From the NCBI RefSeq assembly GCF_900109555.1, contig NZ_FNZV01000009.1, positions 1-64,000 of the forward strand: a stretch of 64,000 bases of DNA, given 5' to 3'. Of this stretch, positions 25,608-35,183 are shown piece by piece. Each line of letters begins with the position of its first letter. The stretch's first letter is position 1. The notes beneath the pieces were generated by a model that saw only the letters and a program-made list of their open reading frames with translations, searched no databases and was not told the origin of the DNA. The position numbers were made by a program, and so were the translations under genes. Origin of the DNA: Pacificibacter marinus (GTDB lineage Bacteria; Pseudomonadota; Alphaproteobacteria; Rhodobacterales; Rhodobacteraceae).

Positions 25608-27431
25608 ATGTCCCCACGTCCCTCCATAACCAGTTCCAAAGGCCCCGACAACGGATGGAGCGTCGTGCGCCAAGTGGCGCCTTACCTGTGGCCACGCGAC
25701 AACCGGTCTGCGCGGGTGCGGGTGGTGTTTGCCTTGTGCTTTATGGTGCTGGCCAAACTGATTTCCGTCAGTGCGCCATATTTTTACAAACTCGCTGTGG
25801 ACGCGTTGAGCGGCAGCACGGCAGATCGCCCAGAAATGCTATTGGTATTTGGCGCGATTGGGTTGACCGTTGCCTATGGGCTGGCACGTTTGATGACCAA
25901 CGGATTTCAACAGTTGCGCGATGCCATTTTTGCGCCTGTCGGACAGTCGGCATTGCGCAAGCTCGCCTTGCAAACCTTTGAACACATTCATGCTTTATCG
26001 CTGCGCTATCATCTAACCCGTAAGACTGGTGGCCTGAGCCGTATCATTGAACGGGGGGTGAAAGGCGTGGCCTTTTTGCTCAACGTGCTGCTGTTTGGTA
26101 TATTTCCGCTGATCTTAGAATTGGGCATGATCCTGATCATTTTGTGGAATGCTTTTGGTCTGTCCTATTTGATGGTCGTGGCGGGGACGATCGCGACCTA
26201 TGTTTTGTACACCTTTAAGGTGACCGAATGGCGGGTGAAAATTCGCAAGGAAATGAATGATCAAGACAATGATGCCAACCAAAAGGCCGTCGACAGTCTG
26301 TTGAACTATGAAACGGTCAAATATTTCAACGCAGATTCTCGCGAAATAGCACGTTATGATACTGCCATGGCTGCTTATGAAAAAGCGGCTGTGAAGACAG
26401 AATATTCATTGGCGCTTTTGAACTTTGGGCAGTCCTTTTTCATCACCTCTGGTCTTGTGGCTGTGATGGTTTTGGCCGGATTTGCGGTGCAAAACGGGTC
26501 TATGACCGTGGGCGATTTCGTGATGGTCAACGCTTATATGATCCAAATCACCATGCCATTGAATTTCTTGGGGTCGATGTACCGTAATATCCGCCAATCT
26601 ATGGTGGACATGGAAGAAATGTTCGAACTTTTGGGCCAACCTGCTGAAGTCATCGACGCACCCAATGCAACTGCGCTCAAAGTCACAGGGGGGGCGCTTG
26701 AATTTAAAGATGTGGATTTCGCATATGATCCCGAGCGTCCTATTTTGAATGGTCTAAATCTGTCTGTGCCCGCAGGCAAAAAAGTGGCCGTTGTTGGTCC
26801 GTCTGGGGCGGGGAAATCGACCATTGGGCGGATGCTATTTCGGTTCTACGATATCGCTGGTGGCAGTTTGTCTATTGACGGTCAAGATGTGCGCGATGTC
26901 ACACAAAAATCGCTACATGCGGCGATTGGCGTGGTTCCGCAAGACACGGTACTGTTCAACGATACGGTGCTGTATAATATCGCTTATGGCAAAGACAACG
27001 CGACCCATGACGAAATTATCGCAGCGGCGAAAAAGGCGCAAATTCATGACTTTATCATGGAACTTCCACTGGGATATGAGACCCAAGTGGGCGAACGGGG
27101 GCTCAAGTTGTCAGGTGGCGAAAAACAGCGTGTCGGTATTGCGCGCACCTTGCTGAAAGACCCGCCAATTTTGCTGCTGGACGAAGCCACATCAGCACTC
27201 GATACCCAAACCGAACGCGACATTCTGGGGGCTCTAAAGGCAGCTGGCGAAGGGCGTACCGTGATCACCATTGCGCACCGTCTGTCTACTGTCGCCGATG
27301 CTGATGAGATCATCGTTTTGGAAAAAGGTCATGTGATTGAGCGTGGCACGCATGAGGTTTTGCTTGAAAAACACGGCAAATATAGTGCCATGTGGGCGGC
27401 ACAAGCTGAGGACCGCGATGCAGCTGCGTGA
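25608..27431 (+). CDS. Atm1/HMT1-type ABC exporter (fused permease and ATPase)
   Basis: A 607-residue half-transporter. The N-terminal membrane domain (residues ~35-320) has six helices and the Atm1-type segments HALSLRYHLTRKTGGLSRIIERGVKG and NYETVKYFNADSREIARYD. The ATPase domain has Walker [11 protein letters not shown], the signature LSGGEKQRVGIARTLL, Walker B ILLLDEATSALD and the H-loop IAHRLSTV. This subfamily exports glutathione-linked sulfur compounds or metal conjugates and is tied to Fe/S or heavy-metal homeostasis. The start at 25608 follows AAAGG and gives a normal N-terminus; the frame is open 24 codons further up. Confidence 0.93.
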   Translation: MSPRPSITSSKGPDNGWSVVRQVAPYLWPRDNRSARVRVVFALCFMVLAKLISVSAPYFYKLAVDALSGSTADRPEMLLVFGAIGLTVAYGLARLMTNGFQQLRDAIFAPVGQSALRKLALQTFEHIHALSLRYHLTRKTGGLSRIIERGVKGVAFLLNVLLFGIFPLILELGMILIILWNAFGLSYLMVVAGTIATYVLYTFKVTEWRVKIRKEMNDQDNDANQKAVDSLLNYETVKYFNADSREIARYDTAMAAYEKAAVKTEYSLALLNFGQSFFITSGLVAVMVLAGFAVQNGSMTVGDFVMVNAYMIQITMPLNFLGSMYRNIRQSMVDMEEMFELLGQPAEVIDAPNATALKVTGGALEFKDVDFAYDPERPILNGLNLSVPAGKKVAVVGPSGAGKSTIGRMLFRFYDIAGGSLSIDGQDVRDVTQKSLHAAIGVVPQDTVLFNDTVLYNIAYGKDNATHDEIIAAAKKAQIHDFIMELPLGYETQVGERGLKLSGGEKQRVGIARTLLKDPPILLLDEATSALDTQTERDILGALKAAGEGRTVITIAHRLSTVADADEIIVLEKGHVIERGTHEVLLEKHGKYSAMWAAQAEDRDAAA

Positions 27432-27510
27432 TGTCCTAGGCATTTGAAATATATCAAAAAGTGATCCAACGGTGATCTTGATGCGTATCCTGTAAAAATT
27501 AGGGCAGGTT

Positions 27511-28911
27511 ATGACAATAATTTGGTGGATACGGCGCGATATGCGTCTCGCGGACAATCCCGCTTTGTGCGCTGCTGCGCGAAATGGTCACGTGATACCA
27601 GTGTTTATCTGTGACCCCAGTGTTGAAGCATTGGGGGCCGCGCCAAAATGGCGACTTGGCCTGGGGCTTGAACACCTTATGGCGCAAATAAATGCACTTG
27701 GCGGGCAGGTGATTTTGCGCCGCTCGGATGCGCTTGAAGCCCTCAAATCTCTGATACAAGACACTGGAGCAACCGCTGTCTATTGGTCGCGCCTGTATGA
27801 TGCCGATTCAATTGCGCGTGACACCCGCGTCAAAACTGGCTTGCAAGAGATTGGCGTTGATACACAGTCTTTTGAAGGGCATTTGCTGTTCGAACCTTGG
27901 ACAACACAGACCAAACAAGGCGGTTTTTACAAAGTATACACTCCGTTTTGGCGCAACGTGAAAGAGCGCGATATACCAAGTGCTTTGCCAACCCCAAAGC
28001 TGACATTTACAGACCCGCCTGCCACCGATGATTTGACGAGTTGGCACCTTGGCGCAGAGATGAATCGCGGGGCAGATGTGGTGTTGGCTCATGCACGCGT
28101 AGGCGAGAGCGCCGCGCAGGATCGTTTGGGCGATTTCATCGATGAAAACATCGGCCATTACAAAGCCCGTCGGGATTTTCCTGCCGAGCCTGTGTGCTCT
28201 GGCCTGTCGGAAAACCTGACTTATGGTGAAATTTCGCCGCGCCAGATTTGGCACGCAGGTCAACATGCTTTGTTTGAAGGCGCACAAGGGGCCGAACATT
28301 TTTTGAAAGAACTGGTGTGGCGCGAATTTGCCTATCACTTACTCTATTATGTGCCAAATTTGCCCCAAGATAATTTTCGATCCGGCTGGGAAAAATTCCC
28401 ATGGCGCGACGACAATAAGGATGCAAATCTATGGCGGCGCGGGCGCACTGGGGTGCGGTTTGTCGATGCGGCCATGCGTGAAATGTATGTGACCGGCACG
28501 ATGCACAATCGCGCGCGCATGATTGCAGCATCTTATTTGACCAAACATCTTTTGACCGATTGGCGTGTTGGACGTGCTTGGTTTGAAGAGTGTCTGATCG
28601 ACTGGGACCCGGCGGCAAATGCGATGGGATGGCAATGGGTTGCAGGATGTGGGCCTGATGCTTCCCCCTATTTTCGTATATTTAATCCAGACGGACAGAT
28701 CGATAAATTCGACAAACGTGGCGTCTATTTGGACCGCTGGATTGCCGAAGACACGCCGGAGCCAAGCGTGACTGCTTTGAGCTATTTCAATGCGGTGCCG
28801 CGCAGTTGGGGGTTAGATCATAACGCAGCTTATCCTGCACCGATTGCACCATTGAATGACGGGCGTTTGCGGGCTTTGGCAGCTTACAGCGATATGCCGA
28901 AATCTGGTTAA
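27511..28911 (+). CDS. phrB: deoxyribodipyrimidine photolyase
   Basis: A light-driven repair enzyme that splits cyclobutane pyrimidine dimers. The 466 residues start with the antenna-domain IIWWIRRDMRLADNPAL and contain the FAD-binding region: LSENLTYGEISPRQIW, FLKELVWREFAYHLLYY, MHNRARMIAASYLTKHLLTDWRVG, and DWDPAANAMGWQWVAGCGPDASPYFRIFNP, with the conserved Trp residues of the electron-transfer chain. The length and the DASPYFRIFNP motif fit class I CPD photolyase rather than the iron-sulfur type. The start is preceded by AGGGCAGG. Confidence 0.96.
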   Translation: MTIIWWIRRDMRLADNPALCAAARNGHVIPVFICDPSVEALGAAPKWRLGLGLEHLMAQINALGGQVILRRSDALEALKSLIQDTGATAVYWSRLYDADSIARDTRVKTGLQEIGVDTQSFEGHLLFEPWTTQTKQGGFYKVYTPFWRNVKERDIPSALPTPKLTFTDPPATDDLTSWHLGAEMNRGADVVLAHARVGESAAQDRLGDFIDENIGHYKARRDFPAEPVCSGLSENLTYGEISPRQIWHAGQHALFEGAQGAEHFLKELVWREFAYHLLYYVPNLPQDNFRSGWEKFPWRDDNKDANLWRRGRTGVRFVDAAMREMYVTGTMHNRARMIAASYLTKHLLTDWRVGRAWFEECLIDWDPAANAMGWQWVAGCGPDASPYFRIFNPDGQIDKFDKRGVYLDRWIAEDTPEPSVTALSYFNAVPRSWGLDHNAAYPAPIAPLNDGRLRALAAYSDMPKSG

Positions 28912-29020
28912 CCGCAGCAGCTGTACAGTCGTTGTACGCGGCTCGGTTCTTGATTTTTTCTCAATTTAGACGAACATACCACCGTTCAACAGGTGGATTT
29001 GATACAAAAAGGGGTCCAAA

Positions 29021-30265
29021 ATGCTTGATCATGCCAACTCAGAGTTCGATGAATCCCAAGTTCTGACCAGCGCAAAAGGTCAGCGCAATTTGCCACGGTA
29101 TTTTGCTGTTGCGTTCGACGTGATCAGACGTTTAGAGCGCGGTCAGCTTGATTTTGTGCTCACCGATGGGCGTGTGTTTCGCGCCAAAGGGATAGCGGAC
29201 GGACCGCACGCGGTGGTTCAGTTGAACAATGATGACGTCTTTGCACGTTTGGTGCGCGAAGGCGATTTGGGGTTTTGCGAAGACTATGTGCAAGGCGGTT
29301 GGGACACGCCCGATTTGCAAGCCTTTATGGACTTGGTGCATGCCGACAATGATGAATTGTATGATGGGTTTCCAGGTCTGGGTTTGCTGCGCGCCTATGA
29401 ACGTTTGCGTCATTGGCTCAACTCAAATTCCAAACGCCAAGCGCGTAAAAACATCTCGCATCACTATGATTTGGGCAATGCGTTTTATGGCACATGGCTT
29501 GATGAAACCATGACCTATTCATCTGCTTTGTTTGAAACGCAAAAGGAAACTTTGGCCGAGGCACAGATCGCAAAGTATCGGTCGATGGTGGATGAAATGG
29601 GCGTTCAAGCGGGTGATCATGTTTTGGAAATTGGCTGCGGCTGGGGGGGATTTGCCGAATACGCTGCGGGTCAGCGTGGCATGCGCGTCACGGGTCTGAC
29701 CATCTCGCAAGAGCAGTTTAATTTTGCCACGAAGCGTATTGAAAATGCAGGGCTTTCACACCTTGTAACGATCAAATTACAAGACTACCGCGACGAGACA
29801 GGCCAATACGATGGCATCGCGTCGATTGAAATGTTTGAGGCGGTGGGGGAAAAATATTGGCCTATTTATTTTGAGACCGTGAAAAAATGTCTCAAACCTT
29901 CAGCGCGCGCGACATTGCAAATCATCACAGTCCAAGATCGTCGATTTGAAACCTATCGCAAGTCAGTGGATTTCATCCAAAAACACATTTTCCCCGGTGG
30001 AATGTTGCCAAGCCCAACGGCTTTGCGCAGACAGATCGTGCAGGTTGGCTTGCGCTACGAGACGTCCAAAGAATTTGGCGAAAGCTACAGCAAAACGTTA
30101 CGCCTGTGGCATGATACGTTTAATGATAAATGGGATGACATTGCAGCGCTCGGATTTGACACAGAGTTTCGTAAAATGTGGAATTTTTATCTCACCTCTT
30201 GCGCTGCCACCTTTCACAGTGGAAATTGCGATGTAACACAAATCACAATGTCCAAACCGAAATGA
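29021..30265 (+). CDS. cfa: cyclopropane-fatty-acyl-phospholipid synthase
   Basis: It methylenates unsaturated acyl chains of membrane phospholipids using S-adenosylmethionine. The 414 residues contain ISHHYDLGNAFYGTWLDETMTYSSALFE near residue 143, SAM-binding VLEIGCGWGGFAEYAA near residue 199, GITISQEQ-like GLTISQEQFNFA, IEMFEAVGEKYWPIYF, and HIFPGGMLPS. The product alters membrane stability under stress. AAAAGGGG lies upstream of the ATG. It is followed after 6 bp by trgA and then trgB on the same strand, which suggests a stress-related operon. Confidence 0.95.
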   Translation: MLDHANSEFDESQVLTSAKGQRNLPRYFAVAFDVIRRLERGQLDFVLTDGRVFRAKGIADGPHAVVQLNNDDVFARLVREGDLGFCEDYVQGGWDTPDLQAFMDLVHADNDELYDGFPGLGLLRAYERLRHWLNSNSKRQARKNISHHYDLGNAFYGTWLDETMTYSSALFETQKETLAEAQIAKYRSMVDEMGVQAGDHVLEIGCGWGGFAEYAAGQRGMRVTGLTISQEQFNFATKRIENAGLSHLVTIKLQDYRDETGQYDGIASIEMFEAVGEKYWPIYFETVKKCLKPSARATLQIITVQDRRFETYRKSVDFIQKHIFPGGMLPSPTALRRQIVQVGLRYETSKEFGESYSKTLRLWHDTFNDKWDDIAALGFDTEFRKMWNFYLTSCAATFHSGNCDVTQITMSKPK

Positions 30266-30271
30266 GTTTCT

Positions 30272-30712
30272 ATGCCCACAGCCTCAAAACTTGCAGCTTT
30301 TCTTTGGTATGCACTGGTCGCATGGTTTAGCGCGCAATTGCTGCTGAATTATCTGCCACTGGGTGTGCAAACGGGGTATTTCACCACCATCTGTGCAGTT
30401 TTTGGTGGGTTTATTGGTTGGACATTTGCGGGCGCGCGCGCAGGTGATACCATGTCTGCAGCTTATGGATACGGACTGACGACGGTCATATTGATCGTCT
30501 TGTGCTGTGTGTTTTATTTCTCGGTCGAAGAAATGCTGCATCGCTCATTGCGCAATCGCTATGGTGGTCTGTTGGACGCGCTGACGGGTTGCGTGTCGCT
30601 TATGGAACAAAACTTTGTGCTTTTGTTTAAATATGATGTGGTAATAGTCTTGATCTTTGGCGGTATGTTCGGCGGTTTTTTGGTGGAAAAGGTGGCCAGA
30701 AAATGGTCCTGA
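30272..30712 (+). CDS. trgA: TrgA family membrane protein (tellurite resistance)
   Basis: A 146-residue protein with four hydrophobic segments: LAAFLWYALVAWFSAQLLLNYL, a Gly-rich TTICAVFGGFIGWTFAGARAG, TTVILIVLCCVFYFSV and a C-terminal VVIVLIFGGMFGGFLVEKVARKWS. This matches TrgA, first described in Rhodobacter sphaeroides as part of the trgAB tellurite-resistance locus. Its biochemical role is unknown. It begins 6 bp after cfa and overlaps trgB by 10 bp. Confidence 0.88.
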   Translation: MPTASKLAAFLWYALVAWFSAQLLLNYLPLGVQTGYFTTICAVFGGFIGWTFAGARAGDTMSAAYGYGLTTVILIVLCCVFYFSVEEMLHRSLRNRYGGLLDALTGCVSLMEQNFVLLFKYDVVIVLIFGGMFGGFLVEKVARKWS

Positions 30713-31572
30713 ATTCTGCATTTGCAGGCATCAAACACCTGTTTTCCGACGATGATTTTACATACCTTCAGACAGCACTGAACGGGGCAGACTCTTTTAT
30801 CACGCCTGAATTGATCATCGCCGCCGCGCATGAGGTTTTAGCCTATAAACCCTTTGAGCCAGCCCAAAAGGTGTCGCAACGGCGCGCCATGATTTTGGTG
30901 CGGGCGAACAGTCGCTTGCTGGCCCAAAAAGGGCGTCCTATGGGGCAGGGCACTGCACTTGATCGCAAGGGACACGGCGTAGAGGATGTCCATGTTGCAA
31001 CCAAAACCTATCCCTATTCTGATTTTTTCGCAGTAGAAGATCTAAGACTGTCGCACAAACGATTTGATAGAAAAATGTCAGCGCAAATGGACCGCGCCAC
31101 GTTTGTATCGGCAGATTCTGTCACGGTTCTGCCCTTTGATCCTATACGTCAACGTGTTCTTTTGATTGAACAATTTCGTATCGGACCATTTGTGCGTGGT
31201 GATCAGCACCCTTGGCTTTTAGAGCCTATTGCAGGGCGTGTGGATGCGGGGGAAACTCTGGAAAATGCGGCGCGGCGTGAAGCCGTTGAAGAGGCGGGTG
31301 TCACACTTGGTGACCTGCACTGCGTTGGCGGGTATTACCCGTCCCCCGGTGCGCTGACCGAATATGTGACGTCCTATGTTGGCATCGCGGATTTGCCCGA
31401 CAATGTGGTCGGAATTGGCGGTTTAGACACAGAACATGAAGATATCGCAAGCCAGATTTTAAGTCTTGAGGACCTTTTGACTTTGGTCGATCAAGGCGCG
31501 CTGGACACAGGGCCACTTATGGTGACAGCACTTTGGTTGGCGCGGCATAAAGACGGTCTTTGCCCGTCATAA
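30703..31572 (+). CDS. trgB: TrgB-like Nudix hydrolase
   Basis: A 289-residue protein. The N-terminal ~110 residues are specific to the TrgB group. The C-terminal half is an ADP-ribose-pyrophosphatase-type Nudix domain with the Nudix box GRVDAGETLENAARREAVEEAGV (it fits Gx5Ex7REUxEExGU) near residues 176-198, and downstream GGYYPSPGALTEYVTSYVG. It probably cleaves nucleoside diphosphate sugars. Deletion of trgB contributes to tellurite sensitivity in Rhodobacter, but how a Nudix enzyme helps is not known. It overlaps trgA by 10 bp. Confidence 0.9.
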   Translation: MVLNSAFAGIKHLFSDDDFTYLQTALNGADSFITPELIIAAAHEVLAYKPFEPAQKVSQRRAMILVRANSRLLAQKGRPMGQGTALDRKGHGVEDVHVATKTYPYSDFFAVEDLRLSHKRFDRKMSAQMDRATFVSADSVTVLPFDPIRQRVLLIEQFRIGPFVRGDQHPWLLEPIAGRVDAGETLENAARREAVEEAGVTLGDLHCVGGYYPSPGALTEYVTSYVGIADLPDNVVGIGGLDTEHEDIASQILSLEDLLTLVDQGALDTGPLMVTALWLARHKDGLCPS

Positions 31573-31594
31573 TTATCCCATAGCTTAGTTGATT

Positions 31595-32809
31595 TTACGT
31601 TTTTTTGGGCTGCATCCAGAGCCAAATCAACGCCGCACCAGCCAGCGTTAACAACGGAATCATCGCGATATTGACCGCGCTCCATCCGTCTTGTGGCGTG
31701 CCGCCAGAACAGTTCATCAAACCGCCTGACGCCAACGAGGCAATGGTCACACCGCCAAACACCAGAAGATCATTCATGCCTTGAACACGGCCACGCTCAG
31801 ATGGTTCATGGGCCGACGATAGCATCGCGGTTGCACCGATAAAGCCAAAATTCCATCCGATTCCAAGCAAGATCAACGCGATGAAAAAGTTTTCAAGCGT
31901 CACGCCAGACAGGGCGACGATCCCAGCCGTTCCAAGGATGGTCAATCCGATCGCCATGATTTTTTCCACGCCAAAACGCGCAATCAAAGACCCCGTGAAA
32001 AATGATGGAATGAACATCGCCAAGACGTGAAAAGATACCACATCCGCCGCGCTGTTTTGCGAGAACCCACAACCGACAACAGCCAAAGGCGTTGCGGTCA
32101 TGACAAGGTTCATCAACGCGTATGACACCATGCCAACGATAATCGCCACAGCAATGCGCGGCGTTTTGAGCAATTCAAATTTACTGCGCCCCAGGCTTTC
32201 ACCTTCTTTAGGTACGGGCGGTTTTGGGATGTCCAAGAACAAAAACAGCGACGAGCCGATTACGTTAATCGCGATCACTGCCAAATAGGTGCCCAAAAAC
32301 GGCACGATCATAGACTGCGCTGTCAGTTTGACCAATTGCGGGCCGATGATGGCCGATGCCAATCCGCCCGCCATCACATAAGAAATTGCCTTGGGGCGAA
32401 ATGCTTCGGACGCAGTATCTGTGGCGGCAAAGCGAAAGAACCCTTGGGACGATTGATACACTCCTGTGAGCAGCCCGCCGAGCACAAACAGCCAAAAGTT
32501 TTGTTGTAACAGCGCTACAGCGCCAATGGCCGCGCCCACTGCGCCAGCCCCCGCACCGATGAAAAAGCCAACTTTGCGCCCGTGTTTTTGCATAATACTG
32601 GACATGGGCGTCGCCGACAGCATCGATCCCAAAACCGTTGCTGTGATCGGCAAGGTCGCAAAACACAAGTTCGAGGCCAAAGATTGCCCCGCAAGCCCCG
32701 CGATGGTAAAAATCATTGCCATCTGTGCGCCCAAAAATGCCTGAGCGGCCACCAAAATGAACACGTTTCGTTTGGCTTTTGCCTCGGAATAGGGGGCAGT
32801 ATGGGACAT
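31595..32809 (-). CDS. MFS transporter
   Basis: A 404-residue polytopic protein with about twelve hydrophobic segments. Between segments 2 and 3 it has MQKHGRKVGFFIGAGAG, the MFS motif A loop in a HGRK form; SSAHEPSERGRVQGMNDLLVFGG occurs in the second half. The substrate is unknown. It lies downstream of cobB on the same strand with 102 bp between them. That gap contains a perfect 12-bp palindrome 20 bp before the start, a possible operator. A role in the cobalamin locus is possible but unproven. Confidence 0.9.
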   Translation of the reverse strand: MSHTAPYSEAKAKRNVFILVAAQAFLGAQMAMIFTIAGLAGQSLASNLCFATLPITATVLGSMLSATPMSSIMQKHGRKVGFFIGAGAGAVGAAIGAVALLQQNFWLFVLGGLLTGVYQSSQGFFRFAATDTASEAFRPKAISYVMAGGLASAIIGPQLVKLTAQSMIVPFLGTYLAVIAINVIGSSLFLFLDIPKPPVPKEGESLGRSKFELLKTPRIAVAIIVGMVSYALMNLVMTATPLAVVGCGFSQNSAADVVSFHVLAMFIPSFFTGSLIARFGVEKIMAIGLTILGTAGIVALSGVTLENFFIALILLGIGWNFGFIGATAMLSSAHEPSERGRVQGMNDLLVFGGVTIASLASGGLMNCSGGTPQDGWSAVNIAMIPLLTLAGAALIWLWMQPKKT

Positions 32810-32828
32810 TGAAACGCTTTCTGGACTA

Positions 32829-32840
32829 GGGCATATGCCC
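32829..32840. promoter_or_regulatory. 12-bp perfect palindrome before the MFS gene
   Basis: GGGCATATGCCC, centred about 25 bp upstream of the MFS start codon in the cobB-MFS gap. It is a candidate operator; no regulator gene is adjacent. Confidence 0.35.
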
Positions 32841-32911
32841 CTGTTTAACGTCGCAGATTGGCCTTGGGAAGTCGTGCAACATGTCGCAGGGCTGTGCGTT
32901 TTTAGGGGGCT

Positions 32912-34210
32912 TTATGCGGCATCGATCAAATGCATGAAAGACCCCGCCACAGACCCGTTTATCAGACCCGTGGCTGCAAGCTGTGTTTCCATTGCGTCGC
33001 AGGCGGTGAACAGTGGCGTGCCATTTGCTTTTAGCGTGGTGGCATAATGAAATTCATGCGCGGTCCATCCCCCTTTGAAGGGGCCTGTGGCGGCCTGTAC
33101 CTTGCGATACCCCAGGTGCAACTTTCGAGTTTCGAATGAGGTTTCGAGTGATAAAAGTCCCGCCATTTTATGGCGCTGTCCTTGGGCATCAATCATGCCA
33201 TCGCCCAGAACCATATAGCCGCCGCATTCGCCGTAAACCGCGCGCCGTGCCGCCGCTTCGCGCAGGCCTTGCATGAAATGGTGGTTGTTTGACAACCGCC
33301 CTGCGTGCAATTCAGGATACCCTCCCGGCAAATAGGTCAATTCTGCAGGAGGTGGCGCTTGATCAGCCAAGGGGGAAAATGTTGTAATTTCAGCCCCTTG
33401 ATCGCGCCAATCTTGCAAAAGGTGCGGGTAGGCAAAGGCAAAGGCATCATCTTGCGCCACAGCGATGGTTTGCGCGGGCGGAAGGGTGCGAGGGGTGAAT
33501 GTGGCAGGGGTGATTTTCGCCACACAGGCCATAAGACCCGCAACGTCTACATGAGCGTCAATCACATCGGCCGCGACTTCAAGAAATTGGTCCAAATCAC
33601 TGCGTTCACGGGCTTGCACAAGGCCCAAGTGACGGTCCGGATGAGCAATGGCTCGGCTGCGTGGCACTGTGCCAAATATGGTCACGCCAAGCGGTTTGAG
33701 TGCGCGCAAAAGCATATCGCGGTGCCGGTCAGACCCAACGTTGTTTAAAATCAGCCCTGCAATTTTCACGGTTGGATCATGGCCGATAAACCCCGCCACA
33801 AGCGGTGCGATGCTTTGCGCCATACGCCCTGCATCCACGACCAAAATCACCGGAATATTCAACTGTCGCGCCAAATCAGCACAAGCGCCTTTGCCATCGC
33901 GCGCGGGATCAAGATGAGGCGCGCCATCAAACAGGCCCATCGCGCCCTCAATGATTAAAGTGCTGTCTTGTGGGTAATTGCGACCTTGCGCCAATGAGGC
34001 AACGCGATCTGGCGTCATCGCCCAAGCATCCAAATTAAAACAAGGCTGGCCACAGGCGGCTTCGTGAAAGCGCGGATCAATGTAATCGGGGCCGGATTTC
34101 GCGCCACGCACCGCAGTGCCGCGCCGTGTTAAAGCGCGCAAAAGCCCCAGTGTTATTGTTGTTTTACCAGCACCAGAGCTTGGTGCAGCAATGAGCAGGC
34201 CATGGCTCAA
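32912..34210 (-). CDS. cobB: cobyrinic acid a,c-diamide synthase
   Basis: It amidates the a and c side chains of (hydrogeno)byrinic acid using glutamine and ATP. The 432 residues comprise an N-terminal dethiobiotin-synthetase-like domain with the P-loop IAAPSSGAGKTTITLGLLRAL and SGPDYIDPRFH, the IEGAMGLFDGA and AGLILNNVGSDRH blocks, and a C-terminal class I glutaminase domain with LPGGYPELHA, AVYGECGGYMVLG (catalytic Cys) and HEFHY (catalytic His). Its start overlaps the cobA stop by 4 bp, so the two are coupled. Confidence 0.96.
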   Translation of the reverse strand: MSHGLLIAAPSSGAGKTTITLGLLRALTRRGTAVRGAKSGPDYIDPRFHEAACGQPCFNLDAWAMTPDRVASLAQGRNYPQDSTLIIEGAMGLFDGAPHLDPARDGKGACADLARQLNIPVILVVDAGRMAQSIAPLVAGFIGHDPTVKIAGLILNNVGSDRHRDMLLRALKPLGVTIFGTVPRSRAIAHPDRHLGLVQARERSDLDQFLEVAADVIDAHVDVAGLMACVAKITPATFTPRTLPPAQTIAVAQDDAFAFAYPHLLQDWRDQGAEITTFSPLADQAPPPAELTYLPGGYPELHAGRLSNNHHFMQGLREAAARRAVYGECGGYMVLGDGMIDAQGQRHKMAGLLSLETSFETRKLHLGYRKVQAATGPFKGGWTAHEFHYATTLKANGTPLFTACDAMETQLAATGLINGSVAGSFMHLIDAA

Positions 34211-35067
34211 TTGCGCTCTTCAGCGGGTTTTCCGCGTCCCAGTGGATCAAGATTACGGGGGGCTTCGCCGCGCTCCAAAGCTTGCCAATCCAACACTTGT
34301 CGCATCAATACAGAACGGCCGACGCAGATGATCGCAGGCGGGCCCATTTCGGTATTGGCAATATCATCAAGCATGGTGCCAAGCGTGGTTTCCAACACTT
34401 TTTGGTCGGGTGTGGTGGCTTGCGATACAATCGCGACAGGTTCATCGACACTGCGCCCAGCACCAAGCAACCCATCACGGATCGCGGGCGCATGTTTCAT
34501 GCCCATATAGATGACCAAAACGCCAGAGGCGCGTGACAGAGCATCCCAATCCAGCGTTTTTGTGACTTCGCCAGTTTGATCGTGACCGGTGACAAAGGTA
34601 ACGGCTTGGTTCACATCGCGGTGGGTCACAGGAATGCCCGCATAGGCCAGCCCGCCGATCCCCGCCGAAATGCCCGGCACGATGCGCACATTGACGCCAT
34701 GTTGGATCAGGGTTTGCGCTTCTTCACCGCCACGACCAAAGACAAACGGATCGCCACCTTTGAGGCGCAGCACGCGTTTGCCCGCTTTGGCCAAGTCGAC
34801 CAATTGCAACGAAATATCCGCTTGTTTGGCCGAAGGTTTGCCGCCACGTTTACCCGCGTAGATTTTTTCCGCGTCGGGATGTGCCCACTCTAAAATCTCT
34901 GGCGCGACCAAAGCATCGTAGACAATAACATCCGCTTGACGCAGCGCATTGATAGCATGAACAGTCATAAGACCAGGATCGCCCGGCCCAGCGCCACACA
35001 GCCACACCCAGCCCGGTTTTAAAGTGGGCCAGTTTCCAGTCGGTAAAGAGAGTGTTGATTCTTCCAT
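34207..35067 (-). CDS. cobA: uroporphyrinogen-III C-methyltransferase
   Basis: SUMT transfers two methyl groups from SAM to uroporphyrinogen III to make precorrin-2, the entry to cobalamin and sirohaem. The 286 residues contain WLCGAGPGDPGLMTVHA, VIVYDALVAPEIL, YAGKRGG, VLRLKGGDPFVFGRGGEEA, PGISAGIGGLAYAGIPVTHRD and VIYMGMKH, the full set of SUMT motifs. It is a stand-alone SUMT without the CysG dehydrogenase half. It is divergent from cbiD, with about 116 bp between the starts. Confidence 0.97.
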   Translation of the reverse strand: MEESTLSLPTGNWPTLKPGWVWLCGAGPGDPGLMTVHAINALRQADVIVYDALVAPEILEWAHPDAEKIYAGKRGGKPSAKQADISLQLVDLAKAGKRVLRLKGGDPFVFGRGGEEAQTLIQHGVNVRIVPGISAGIGGLAYAGIPVTHRDVNQAVTFVTGHDQTGEVTKTLDWDALSRASGVLVIYMGMKHAPAIRDGLLGAGRSVDEPVAIVSQATTPDQKVLETTLGTMLDDIANTEMGPPAIICVGRSVLMRQVLDWQALERGEAPRNLDPLGRGKPAEERN

Positions 35068-35183
35068 ATGCGATTTATGACCGACTGAGCGGTTGTGTAA
35101 AAGGCTTTGCTGCGCCTTGTTGTGGGGCTGTGTACAAGAAAACGCATGGCAATTCGCCTCAGGCCCGTTTTATAGTCCCTGTG

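Noticed and set aside
35068-35183. Cobalamin riboswitch between cobA and cbiD
   Set aside because: The divergent gap is only 116 bp and has no B12-box-like element.
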